Shown: positions 1-5,069 of the stretch, one piece after another | Layout of the letters: each line of letters opens with the position of its first letter | How positions within the stretch are numbered: the stretch's first letter is position 1 | Assembly: GCA_946056345.1 (NCBI GenBank) | Contig: CAMGJH010000110.1 | Coordinates: forward strand, 1 to 5,069 | Length of the DNA: 5,069 nucleotides | Source: an uncultured Lentisphaeraceae bacterium | GTDB taxonomy: Bacteria > Verrucomicrobiota > Kiritimatiellia > RFP12 > DVOR01 | Direction: 5' to 3' | The notes under the pieces: generated by a model | Seen by the model: only the letters and a program-made list of their open reading frames with translations | Databases searched by the model: none | Told to the model about the DNA's origin: nothing | Translations under genes and position numbers: made by a program

Positions 1-533
1 GCCTCGCTCTTGGGGGGGAGGGCCTTGGTGACGGCGGCCATCAGCTCCTCCATCCCGCGGTTGTGCTGGGCGGAGACCTTGAAGGCGGGGAAGGCGAGCT
101 TAACGAAGTCGCCGGCGCCGGCTTCGTGCTGGGGCAGATCGCACTTATTAATGGCCAGGAAGCAGGGGCGGCCGCTCTTGTGGACGAGGCGGGCGACCTC
201 TTCGTCGGCCGGCTGGAGACCGGAGAGGACGTCGACCACGAGGATGATGCAGGCCGCGTCGGCCATCGCCACGTCCACCTGGTCGCGCACGGCCATCTCG
301 ATGACATTCTTCTCGCGGGTGCCATCGAAGAGGCGGATGCCGCCGGTGTCGACGAGGTGGAAGGCCTCGTCGTTCCAGGCCACTTCGCGGACAATGCGGT
401 CGCGCGTCACGCCGCTTTGGTCGTGGACGATGGCGATGCGGCGGTTGGCGATGCGGTTGAAGAGGGCGGACTTTCCGACGTTAGGCCGGCCGACGATGAC
501 GACCGTGCGCTTGGCAATGGCTTGTTCGCTCAT
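1..533 (-). CDS. der: Ribosome-assembly GTPase Der (EngA), N-terminal part, cut by window edge
   Basis: Der is an essential cytoplasmic GTPase with two tandem G domains and a C-terminal KH-like domain that acts in maturation of the 50S ribosomal subunit. The visible 177 codons hold the complete first G domain. G1/P-loop is GRPNVGKS (residues 15-22), the G2 threonine is T43 in GVTRDR, G3 is DTGG (62-65), G4 is NKCD (129-132), and G5 is SAQ (about 154-156). The GRPNVGKS start and the GVTRDR switch I are typical of the Der/Era/MnmE group. An N-terminal G domain followed by a PPKSE-type linker points to Der rather than Era or MnmE. The second G domain and the C-terminus lie beyond base 1. The start ATG (533-531) gives the usual short N-terminus (MSEQAIAKRT) before the P-loop, but no SD precedes it. 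The gene lies 51 bases after the small membrane-protein gene. Identification is firm; only the C-terminal two-thirds cannot be checked. Confidence 0.95.
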   Translation of the reverse strand, partial: MSEQAIAKRTVVIVGRPNVGKSALFNRIANRRIAIVHDQSGVTRDRIVREVAWNDEAFHLVDTGGIRLFDGTREKNVIEMAVRDQVDVAMADAACIILVVDVLSGLQPADEEVARLVHKSGRPCFLAINKCDLPQHEAGAGDFVKLAFPAFKVSAQHNRGMEELMAAVTKALPPKSE

Positions 534-553
534 AGGGGAACCTAAGGAGGCCC

Positions 554-569
554 GCGCCGGGAGCGGCGC
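554..569 (-). promoter_or_regulatory. GC-rich stem-loop in the leader between the membrane-protein gene and der
   Basis: On the minus strand the sequence reads GCGCCG-CTCC-CGGCGC, a perfect 6-bp G/C stem with a four-base loop. It lies between the stop of the membrane-protein gene (585) and the der start (533). No U-run follows, so it is not a standard intrinsic terminator. It could slow ribosomes or RNase, or be a chance palindrome in GC-rich DNA. Just downstream, at 550-543, the minus strand reads CCTCCTTA, which equals the anti-SD end of 16S rRNA rather than an SD. The der start therefore has no ribosome-binding complement. Any function is inference. Confidence 0.35.
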
Positions 570-584
570 CAGGCGGCAGAAGCA

Positions 585-1004
585 TTAGTGGAAGGCCCGG
601 CGGAAGAGCCAGAACATAGCTCCCCAGCCGGAGAGGAGAAGCGGCAGGGCGATGGAGAAGAAGCGCCCGGTCTCGAAGGTGTAGCAGAGCCCCACGCCCA
701 GGGCCATCCCGCAGAAGACCCCGCCCAGGCGGCGGGTTAGCTGCATCGCGGCGGCCAGGCGGCGCTGGCGCTCGGCCTCGGTGGGCGCGGCCTGGCAGTG
801 GGCGCTCAGGCGCCGGACGGCCAGGAAGCCAAAGCCCAGGGTCGCCACGAGCGCAAGCAGGCAGAGGGCGAACTTCCAGTTGGCCGAGGCGATGGCCTGC
901 CAGGCCAGATAGCCGAAGACGACGGCCGGGCAGGTGATGCGTAGAAGCCAGGCGGCGAGTCTGCCGCCCGGGCGGTTGGAAGAAGGCGTGGGACCGCCAG
1001 ACAT
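585..1004 (-). CDS. Unrecognised small membrane protein, four predicted transmembrane segments (139 aa)
   Basis: I do not recognise a family. The protein has a short polar N-terminus (MSGGPTPSSNRPGGR) and then four hydrophobic stretches at about residues 16-38, 44-63, 93-110 and 114-134. A basic, Arg/Gln/Glu-rich stretch (64-92, with RR, ERQRR and TRR) separates the two pairs. The tail is RRAFH. Positive charge at the N-terminus, the central loop and the C-terminus fits a model with all three in the cytoplasm and two hairpins in the inner membrane. The ATG at 1004-1002 lies 13 bases after the lpxA stop and has no SD (the preceding bases are CCTTTCCCGCAC), so translation may be coupled to lpxA. 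The frame is open further upstream to 1313, but that part lies inside lpxA in another frame and was excluded. Its position suggests an envelope role; this is inference only. That it is a real gene is supported by its hydrophobic pattern and by filling the lpxA-der gap exactly. Confidence 0.75.
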   Translation of the reverse strand: MSGGPTPSSNRPGGRLAAWLLRITCPAVVFGYLAWQAIASANWKFALCLLALVATLGFGFLAVRRLSAHCQAAPTEAERQRRLAAAMQLTRRLGGVFCGMALGVGLCYTFETGRFFSIALPLLLSGWGAMFWLFRRAFH

Positions 1005-1017
1005 GTGCGGGAAAGGC

Positions 1018-1800
1018 TTAGACCACGCCGTGCTTGGAGGCGTTGGCGTAGAAGTCGAGCAAGTGGCGGATTTCCGCGCACTGCGGCAGTTCGTTGGCGA
1101 TGCGCTCGAGGGCAATGGCGCGGGGCTGACCCTCGGAGTAAAGGAACTGGTAGGCATCCTTGAGGGCGCTGAAGGCCTCGGGGGAGAAGGCTTCGGGGTG
1201 GCGGCGGATGGCCACGGAGTTGAGGCCGCGCACCGTGAGGTTCTCAACGCCCATCGTGAGCATATAAGGGGGAGCGTCCTTGCGCAGCTGCGTGCCGCCG
1301 CCGACCATTGCAAAGGTGCCCACGTGGGTGAACTGCAAAAGGGCCGAGGTGCCGCCGATGACCGCGTTATCCTCGATGGTGCACTCGCCGGCGATCTGCA
1401 CGCTATTGGACATAATGATGTGGTTGCCCAGGGTGCAGCCGTGGGCGATGTGGCAGTAGGCCATAATCAGGCAGTCGCTGCCGATGACGGTCTTGGTGCC
1501 GTCCATCGTGCCCAAGTGGATAGTGGCGCATTCGCGGATGACCGTGCGGTCGCCAATCTCCACATAGGTGATGTTCCCGGGGCGCCACTTGAGGTCCTGC
1601 GTCTTCATCCCCACGCAGGCCTGCGGAAAGACCTCGCAGTCCTCGCCCAGGGTGGTGTGGCCCTCGACGGTGGCGTGGTGGTGGATCTTGGTGCCACGGC
1701 CGATGGTGACGTCCGGGCCGATATAGGCAAAGGGGCCAACCTCGGCCTCGGGGTGGACCTTGGCACCTTCGCACACGTAAGCAAGGGGATGGATGGCCAT
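1018..1800 (-). CDS. lpxA: Acyl-[ACP]--UDP-N-acetylglucosamine O-acyltransferase LpxA
   Basis: LpxA catalyses the first step of lipid A synthesis in the cytoplasm: transfer of an R-3-hydroxyacyl chain from acyl carrier protein to the 3-OH of UDP-GlcNAc. The 260 residues match the family length (E. coli about 262). Hexapeptide repeats forming a left-handed beta-helix run from about residue 2 to 190, followed by an alpha-helical C-terminal domain (about 195-260). Family signatures are QDLKW (68-72), VEIGDRTVIRE (80-90), TIHLGT (93-98) and CHIAHGC (116-122). H120 aligns with the E. coli catalytic base H125 and H117 with H122. G168 aligns with E. coli G173, the hydrocarbon-ruler position, where glycine goes with a long (about C14) acyl chain. 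E. coli H144 and H160 correspond to E139 and L155 here. The start has a good SD, AAGGAG, five bases upstream and overlapping the stop of the permease gene. Unlike many Proteobacteria, no lpxD, fabZ or lpxB flanks it. Confidence 0.96.
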   Translation of the reverse strand: MAIHPLAYVCEGAKVHPEAEVGPFAYIGPDVTIGRGTKIHHHATVEGHTTLGEDCEVFPQACVGMKTQDLKWRPGNITYVEIGDRTVIRECATIHLGTMDGTKTVIGSDCLIMAYCHIAHGCTLGNHIIMSNSVQIAGECTIEDNAVIGGTSALLQFTHVGTFAMVGGGTQLRKDAPPYMLTMGVENLTVRGLNSVAIRRHPEAFSPEAFSALKDAYQFLYSEGQPRAIALERIANELPQCAEIRHLLDFYANASKHGVV

Positions 1801-1805
1801 AGCAG

Positions 1806-1811
1806 CTCCTT
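1806..1811 (-). promoter_or_regulatory. lpxA ribosome-binding site overlapping the permease stop codon
   Basis: The minus strand reads TAAAGGAG-CTGCT-ATG. The TAA is the stop of the LptF/LptG-family gene, and its last A begins the SD AAGGAG of lpxA, five bases before the ATG. This fixes the lpxA start and suggests that ribosomes finishing the permease are passed directly to lpxA. A lipid A exporter part and a lipid A synthesis enzyme would then be made together. Confidence 0.8.
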
Positions 1812-2923
1812 TACTGATGTTTGGGGATGAGGAAGGCGGCCGCGCCGAGCGAAAGGGCCACCGGAGTCCAGACGAGCACCCAGGGATAAGCCGCCGGCTT
1901 ATCGGAGAGCGCCTCCGAGAGGAGAATAAAGAGGAAGAAGGCAATGCCCACGCCCACGCCCAGCGCCATCCCCTTGGCCGAGTCCTTGCGCTGGGTCTGA
2001 CAGCCGAGGGGAATGCCCACGAGCACGAAGCAAAGCGACGAGAGCGCCCAGACGGTGCGGTGATTGAGCAGGAAGAGGAGCTTGGAGCGCCACTTGGCCT
2101 CGGCCTTGGTGGTGAGGGAGGTCTTGCGCGCCTCGCGTTCGGCCTCCAGCAGCTCGTTGAAGTCGTAATCCTTGGGCTTCTTGAGGTACTTCTTGGAGCG
2201 CGAGACAACGTCCTTGCAGATGTAGGAGAACTCATCGAAGGAGGCCACACCCTGAATGCCCTGCTCGGGGGGCGAGATGGTGGCCTGGTGGAGGGTGAAG
2301 ACCAGGTCGCTCCCCTGCGAGCGCATCTCGGCGTGGTCGGCCTGGATTTCGCGCAGGAAGCCATCTCGCCGGTCGATGGCCAGCAGGTTGTAGAGTTGGG
2401 TGTAGCCCTTGCCGTCGGCATCCTTCATATCCACCTTGCGGTCGCAGAAGACGGCCACGTTGTCGATTTCGTCGATGAAGCGCCCGGGTTCAATGAGCTG
2501 CACGCCGGCGTCGAGGGCCAGGCGGTTGGCGATGGATCGGCGGACGTAGTGGCCGCGGGGCATCGCGTAGTTCTGCAGATAGAAGCCGAGGGCCGAGCAG
2601 AGGATGGCGACGATCACCGGCGTGCGCATAATGGCCAGGAAGCTGATGCCACAGGCCTTCATCGCGGCGATTTCGCTATCGGTGGAGAGGCGGCCGAAGA
2701 CCAGCAGCGAGGCGACCATCAGCGCGAGCGGGATGGTGAAGCCCAGCACCTCGGGCAACGAGGCGGCCAGATACTGCATCACCAGCCCGGCCGACGCGCC
2801 GCGCATGACGAACTGGAAAACTTGGAACAGGAACCCCACCGACAGCACAAAGGTGAGCACCAGCCCGGTCAGCCCGGCGGCCACCAGAAACGATCGCAGA
2901 ATGTAGCGTTGGAGCGTGCCCAT
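1811..2923 (-). CDS. LptF/LptG-family permease of the LPS export ABC transporter (YjgP/YjgQ)
   Basis: LptF and LptG form the inner-membrane pair that, with the LptB ATPase dimer, extracts LPS from the inner membrane and passes it to LptC and LptA for transport to the outer membrane. The 370 residues match the family (E. coli LptF about 366, LptG about 360). Predicted membrane segments are at about 9-36, 56-78, 102-118, 288-306, 316-336 and 347-366. This gives the family's 3+3 pattern around a periplasmic domain (about 120-285, the beta-jellyroll). The stretch IPLALMVASLLVFGRLS (64-80) followed by DSEIAAMKACGIS, and the C-terminal GIPLGCQTQRKDSAKG (303-318), are typical of the family. The charged run at about 240-280 (SRSKKYLKK, EAEREARK) in the late periplasmic part looks like an insertion or an extended linker. 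I cannot tell LptF from LptG by eye. A GAGGG nine bases before the ATG may serve as SD. It lies 36 bases after the OmpA-like gene and directly before lpxA. Confidence 0.92.
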   Translation of the reverse strand: MGTLQRYILRSFLVAAGLTGLVLTFVLSVGFLFQVFQFVMRGASAGLVMQYLAASLPEVLGFTIPLALMVASLLVFGRLSTDSEIAAMKACGISFLAIMRTPVIVAILCSALGFYLQNYAMPRGHYVRRSIANRLALDAGVQLIEPGRFIDEIDNVAVFCDRKVDMKDADGKGYTQLYNLLAIDRRDGFLREIQADHAEMRSQGSDLVFTLHQATISPPEQGIQGVASFDEFSYICKDVVSRSKKYLKKPKDYDFNELLEAEREARKTSLTTKAEAKWRSKLLFLLNHRTVWALSSLCFVLVGIPLGCQTQRKDSAKGMALGVGVGIAFFLFILLSEALSDKPAAYPWVLVWTPVALSLGAAAFLIPKHQ

Positions 2924-2932
2924 CGTCTCGTG

Positions 2933-2944
2933 CCCTCGGCAGGG
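2933..2944 (-). promoter_or_regulatory. Short stem-loop holding the putative permease ribosome-binding site
   Basis: In the 36-base gap after the OmpA-like gene, the minus strand reads CCCT-GCCG-AGGG, a 4-bp stem with a four-base loop. The 3' arm carries most of GAGGG (2937-2933), the only SD-like element before the permease ATG. Pairing could partly hide the ribosome-binding site and lower the yield of the permease relative to an abundant OmpA-like protein made from the same message. There is no U-run, so I do not read it as a terminator. The stem is weak and could be chance. Confidence 0.3.
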
Positions 2945-2959
2945 TCGTGCGCGGGTGCC

Positions 2960-4114
2960 TTACTTCAAGGACTGGCGGATCTGCTCGCGCGTCGCCTCAT
3001 CCACGCCGCGGATGACGATCTCGGTGCGGCGGTTGGAGGGGGTGCCGTCCTGCAGGTTCACGGGGTCCTTGGGCTGGTCGAAGGAGTGGCCGGCCACCTT
3101 CATCTTGCCTTCGGCGATGCCGTTGGCGGCGAGGTAGGTGCACACGCTCTTGGCGCGGTCCTCGGAGAGGCGCTGATTGTAGGCGTGGTCCGAGCCATAC
3201 TGCTGATCGGCGTGACCATCGATGGTGACATAGACCTCGGGATTAGCGGCGATAGCGGCCTTGATGATGCGCACGAGCTCGTCGAGCGCCGGATACTCGG
3301 TCGGCTCAATGATGGCGGTATCCTTGGCGTACTGCAAGCGCAGCTCCAGGTGCATCGTGCTCTCGGCGCCAACGGGGGTGACATCGACGAGTTTATCGCT
3401 GTGGGCGGAGGCGTTGTCATAGGCCTGCGCGCCGGGCTCGATGTCGGCGGTGGGCTCGGCCAGGGGCTGGACTGCGTCGGCCGAGGAGTCGCCGGTGGCG
3501 CCAAAGAAGTAGGTCAGGCTGACATCGGCGGTGGTGAAGGAGAGGAACTCGTCGGTCAGGCCCACGTGATAGCGCAGGTCGCCACGCAGGGAGAGGCGCT
3601 CGGAGAAGTGCCAGAAGGCACCGACACCGGCCTGGGCGAAGAGGTGGGAGCGCTCGCCATCCTGCCAGAGGGGGGCAGAGCTGGCACCGTAGTAGCTCAC
3701 GCCGGCGGCCAGGAAGGGATCGAACTTAGCATAGCGGTCGAAGTGGTAGAGCCCCTCGACACCCGCGCCCAGCAACGTCTTGTTCGGGGTCCCGGCGCTC
3801 TGCTTGGCGCGACCAATCGAGCCAAAGCCTTCAAGCGACCACGGGCTATCGGCAAAGTCATAGCCCAGGCGGAGGATTACATAGGGCTGCACGCCGCGCA
3901 ACGCGGTGCCCGGCTCGGGGCTCGCGGCCCGGTGCACGCGCATCGCGCCCACGCCGGGGCTGATGTAGAAGCGGCCTTCGTTCTCGTCTTCATCGGTCCG
4001 CGCCACCTGGCGGTCATCGCGCTCGACCACCACCGGGCCGCGCGTCTGCGCTTCCTGTGCCATCGCCACGCCGGCCGCAGCCAGCATCCCAAGGGCCATC
4101 AAACTCAACTTCAT
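2960..4114 (-). CDS. OmpA-family outer-membrane protein: beta-barrel plus peptidoglycan-binding C-terminal domain
   Basis: This 384-residue protein should sit in the outer membrane and bind peptidoglycan through its periplasmic end. Residues 1-19 form a signal peptide (MKLSL, a hydrophobic core, AMA before Q20). An acidic segment (ERDD to DEDENEG, 31-47) precedes a barrel of about 50-206. The barrel has alternating strands such as RFYISPGVGAMRV, QPYVILRLGYDF, LLGAGVEGLYHF and ADVSLTYFFG; an eight-strand OmpA-like barrel is likely. A Pro/Ala/Asp-rich linker (207-250) leads to the OmpA-like domain (about 255-370). That domain has DGHAD (299-303), N313, LSEDRA (316-321) and NRRTEIVI (361-368). 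D303 and R320 match the Asp and Arg that hold diaminopimelate in characterised OmpA domains, so binding should be intact. The start ATG has only a purine run (GAGAAAGAGAGAGAC) before it, no clear SD. It has its own promoter in the gap after mazG and heads the downstream envelope genes. Confidence 0.9.
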   Translation of the reverse strand: MKLSLMALGMLAAAGVAMAQEAQTRGPVVVERDDRQVARTDEDENEGRFYISPGVGAMRVHRAASPEPGTALRGVQPYVILRLGYDFADSPWSLEGFGSIGRAKQSAGTPNKTLLGAGVEGLYHFDRYAKFDPFLAAGVSYYGASSAPLWQDGERSHLFAQAGVGAFWHFSERLSLRGDLRYHVGLTDEFLSFTTADVSLTYFFGATGDSSADAVQPLAEPTADIEPGAQAYDNASAHSDKLVDVTPVGAESTMHLELRLQYAKDTAIIEPTEYPALDELVRIIKAAIAANPEVYVTIDGHADQQYGSDHAYNQRLSEDRAKSVCTYLAANGIAEGKMKVAGHSFDQPKDPVNLQDGTPSNRRTEIVIRGVDEATREQIRQSLK

Positions 4115-4146
4115 ACGTTTGTCTCTCTCTTTCTCGTCTACAAAAC

Positions 4147-4161
4147 GGCCCTCTCTGGGCC
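4147..4161 (-). promoter_or_regulatory. Stem-loop at the predicted 5' end of the OmpA-like mRNA
   Basis: The minus strand reads GGCCC-AGAGA-GGGCC, a perfect 5-bp stem with a five-base loop, followed by GTTTTG. It begins about five bases after the transcription start predicted from the -10 box at 4173-4178. A hairpin at the very 5' end of an mRNA can protect it from RNase E/J attack, as is known for E. coli ompA; I infer the same here. Alternatively, for transcripts reading through from mazG, the hairpin with its four U residues could act as a weak terminator. Confidence 0.45.
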
Positions 4162-4172
4162 AAAACGCACGC

Positions 4173-4181
4173 AGTATAGCA
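4173..4181 (-). promoter_or_regulatory. Extended -10 promoter of the OmpA-like gene
   Basis: The minus strand reads TGC-TATACT, an extended -10 element (TGn) with a -10 hexamer one base from TATAAT. It stands out in otherwise GC-rich sequence. No good -35 is present: at 17-18 bases upstream the sequence is TAGCAC or GTAGCA, a poor fit to TTGACA, which is usual for extended -10 promoters. The predicted start is near 4166, leaving about 50 bases of leader before the ATG at 4114. This is the only convincing promoter I found, and it probably drives the OmpA-like gene and perhaps the genes to der. Confidence 0.55.
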
Positions 4182-4201
4182 CAAACTGCGCGCGCGTGCT
4201 A
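4177..4201 (-). promoter_or_regulatory. Inverted repeat TAGCAC-N13-GTGCTA overlapping the -10 region
   Basis: The minus strand has TAGCAC (4201-4196), then 13 bases that include an alternating GC run, then GTGCTA (4182-4177). The two 6-bp arms are perfect complements with centres 19 bases apart. One arm covers the TGC of the extended -10 and the first bases of the hexamer, and the other covers the -35 position. This layout suits an operator for a dimeric repressor. It could also be a chance repeat or part of the mazG 3' end. No regulator gene is nearby. Confidence 0.3.
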
Positions 4202-4204
4202 CAC

Positions 4205-5002
4205 CTACGCCTGCTCGGCCTTGACCGCGTCCCAGACCGCATCAAGTTCGTCCAGGCTCATCGCCTTCATTTCCTTACCCGAGGCCTTGACGCGCGCTTC
4301 CACGGCGCGGAAGCGCTTGGCGAACTTGGCCGTGGCCGCGCGCAGGGCGCTCTCGGCATCCACGCCGATGTGCCGGGCTAGGTTGACCATCGAGAAGAGC
4401 ACATCGCCATACTCCTCGGCCACCGCCTCGGGCTTCCCCTCGGCCACGGCGGCCTTGAGCTCGGCCAGCTCCTCGACAATCTTCGCCTCCGGCCCTTGGG
4501 CATCCTGCCAATCAAAGCCGACCTTCGCGGCCTTGTGCTGGGTGCGCTGGGCCTTGAGGAGGGCGGGCAGCGCCTCGGGCACGCCATCGAGGGCGGAGGC
4601 CTTGGGAGCCTTGTGCTCGCCCTGCTTGATGCGCTCCCAGTTGCGCAGCACCGTCTCGGTGTCCTTGGCATCCACGGTGCCAAAGACGTGCGGGTGGCGG
4701 CGGATGAGTTTATCGGTCAGCTCGCCGACCACCTCATCAAAGGTAAAGGCCCCCTGGTCCTCGCGAATATCGCACTGGAAGAGCACCTGCAGCAACACAT
4801 CGCCCAGCTCCTCGCGGTGGTTGGCCAAATCCTCGCCCACCATCGCCGAGAGCAGCTCGTAGCACTCCTCCTGCAAGCACGGCTGAATACTCTGCAAGGT
4901 CTGCTCGCGATCCCACGGACAGCCATCAGGCGCGCGCAACGCCTTGAGCACCCAACGCAACTTCGCCATCGGCGAAGGGAAGTCTGCCGGCACCTGCTTC
5001 AT
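4205..5002 (-). CDS. mazG: Nucleoside triphosphate pyrophosphohydrolase MazG
   Basis: MazG hydrolyses (d)NTPs to the monophosphate and pyrophosphate. It is thought to clean the nucleotide pool and, in E. coli, to affect stress signalling through (p)ppGpp. The 265 residues match the two-domain family (E. coli about 263). The N-terminal MazG domain (about 15-110) has CPWDREQT (28-35), LQEECYEL (43-50) with E45, E46 and E49, and REELGDVLLQV (63-73) with E64, E65 and D68. It ends in KLIRRHPHVFG (98-108). The linker carries NWERIKQGEHK (121-131). The C-terminal domain (about 160-250) has VGFDW (161-165), KIVEELAEL (174-182) and EEYGDVLFSMVNLAR (196-210), so both metal-binding E-x-x-E plus E/D patterns look complete. 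The ATG at 5002-5000 has GGGAGG 12 bases upstream, inside the end of the preceding gene, whose stop lies four bases before this start. The two are probably co-transcribed. MazG ends 90 bases before the OmpA-like start. Confidence 0.95.
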   Translation of the reverse strand: MKQVPADFPSPMAKLRWVLKALRAPDGCPWDREQTLQSIQPCLQEECYELLSAMVGEDLANHREELGDVLLQVLFQCDIREDQGAFTFDEVVGELTDKLIRRHPHVFGTVDAKDTETVLRNWERIKQGEHKAPKASALDGVPEALPALLKAQRTQHKAAKVGFDWQDAQGPEAKIVEELAELKAAVAEGKPEAVAEEYGDVLFSMVNLARHIGVDAESALRAATAKFAKRFRAVEARVKASGKEMKAMSLDELDAVWDAVKAEQA

Positions 5003-5006
5003 CGCC

Positions 5007-5069
5007 TTACAGCCCCTCCCGCATCCGGCGCGAGGTCCGCACCGCGCAGAAGGCCTTGCCGCACATCGA
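5007..5069 (-). CDS. C-terminal end of an unidentified gene upstream of mazG
   Basis: An open frame enters from the right edge and ends at TAA (5009-5007), four bases before the mazG ATG. Twenty codons are visible, from SMCGKAFCAV to SRRMREGL. Every one of these codons ends in G or C, as in the neighbouring genes, which supports real coding. The peptide is basic and has two cysteines four residues apart (CGKAFC). That is too little to name a family; a metal-binding end is only one possibility. The mazG ribosome-binding site lies inside its last codons, so the two genes are likely in one operon. Confidence 0.55.
   Translation of the reverse strand, partial: SMCGKAFCAVRTSRRMREGL

Noticed and set aside
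543..550. Perfect TAAGGAGG Shine-Dalgarno on the plus strand
   Set aside because: No start codon follows at a usable distance and there is no plausible plus-strand gene. It is kept only as the anti-SD look-alike in the der leader.
10..588. Plus-strand open frames opposite der
   Set aside because: They are mirror frames of the Der G domain with no coherent protein features.
585..1313. 242-codon version of the small membrane protein
   Set aside because: The upstream 103 codons overlap lpxA in another frame and look like shadow sequence. The ATG at 1004 starts just after the lpxA stop and before the first membrane segment.
934..1830. 298-codon open frame on the plus strand opposite lpxA
   Set aside because: It is antisense to a firmly identified lpxA, has a Gly/Ala/Val/Asp/His-rich shadow composition and no recognisable domain.
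1018..2421. 467-codon extension of the lpxA frame upstream
   Set aside because: The extra part lies inside the permease gene in another frame and reads as Ser/Pro/Arg-rich shadow. LpxA begins naturally at 1800 with a proper SD and normal family length.
4147..4161. Stem-loop as a strong intrinsic terminator of mazG
   Set aside because: The stem is only 5 bp and is followed by only four U residues after a G. It also lies downstream of the OmpA-like promoter, so strong termination would silence that gene.
4186..4196. Alternating GC run as a possible Z-DNA element
   Set aside because: It is too short to argue function in GC-rich sequence; it is noted only as the spacer of the inverted repeat.
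1793..4381. 862-codon open frame on the plus strand
   Set aside because: It runs antisense through the permease, the OmpA-like gene and the end of mazG. GC-rich coding DNA often leaves the opposite strand open. Its translation is a low-complexity Gly/Ala/Val/His/Asp-rich string without domains, whereas the minus-strand proteins match known families end to end.

Overview
The window is a compact, GC-rich stretch (roughly 60-65% G+C by eye) from a Gram-negative bacterium. Every supportable gene lies on the minus strand, so transcription runs from the right edge to the left. Lipid A synthesis (LpxA), an LPS-export permease (LptF/LptG family) and an OmpA-type peptidoglycan-binding barrel protein together show an LPS-bearing outer membrane. 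Start sites with good Shine-Dalgarno (SD) sequences mix with starts that have none. The LpxA gene is also separated from the usual lpxD-fabZ-lpxA-lpxB cluster. These traits would fit a member of the PVC superphylum such as Verrucomicrobiota, but that is only a guess; one window cannot fix the taxon.

Layout in transcription order, right to left: (1) the last 20 codons of an unidentified gene, ending at 5007; (2) mazG, a two-domain nucleoside triphosphate pyrophosphohydrolase (5002-4205); (3) a 90-base intergenic region with a good extended -10 promoter, an inverted repeat and a short stem-loop near the predicted mRNA 5' end; (4) an OmpA-family protein with signal peptide, beta-barrel and OmpA-like C-terminal domain (4114-2960); (5) an LptF/LptG-family permease (2923-1811); (6) lpxA (1800-1018), whose SD overlaps the permease stop codon; (7) an unrecognised 139-residue protein with four predicted membrane segments (1004-585); (8) the N-terminal third or so of der/engA, the two-G-domain ribosome-assembly GTPase, cut by the left edge (533-1).

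Spacings from the OmpA-like gene down to der are 36, 10, 13 and 51 bases. These genes could therefore form one transcription unit started by the promoter at about 4173-4181, joining outer-membrane anchoring, LPS export, the first step of lipid A synthesis, a small membrane protein and ribosome assembly. mazG appears to be read with the gene upstream of it.

I found no mobile element, CRISPR array, tRNA or rRNA gene, and no gene-free stretch over 300 bases. The window looks like ordinary core genome. I do not see a new biological system. The points worth a second look are the unknown membrane protein between lpxA and der, the placement of lpxA, two substituted active-site histidines in LpxA, and the structured leaders of the OmpA-like gene, the permease and der.
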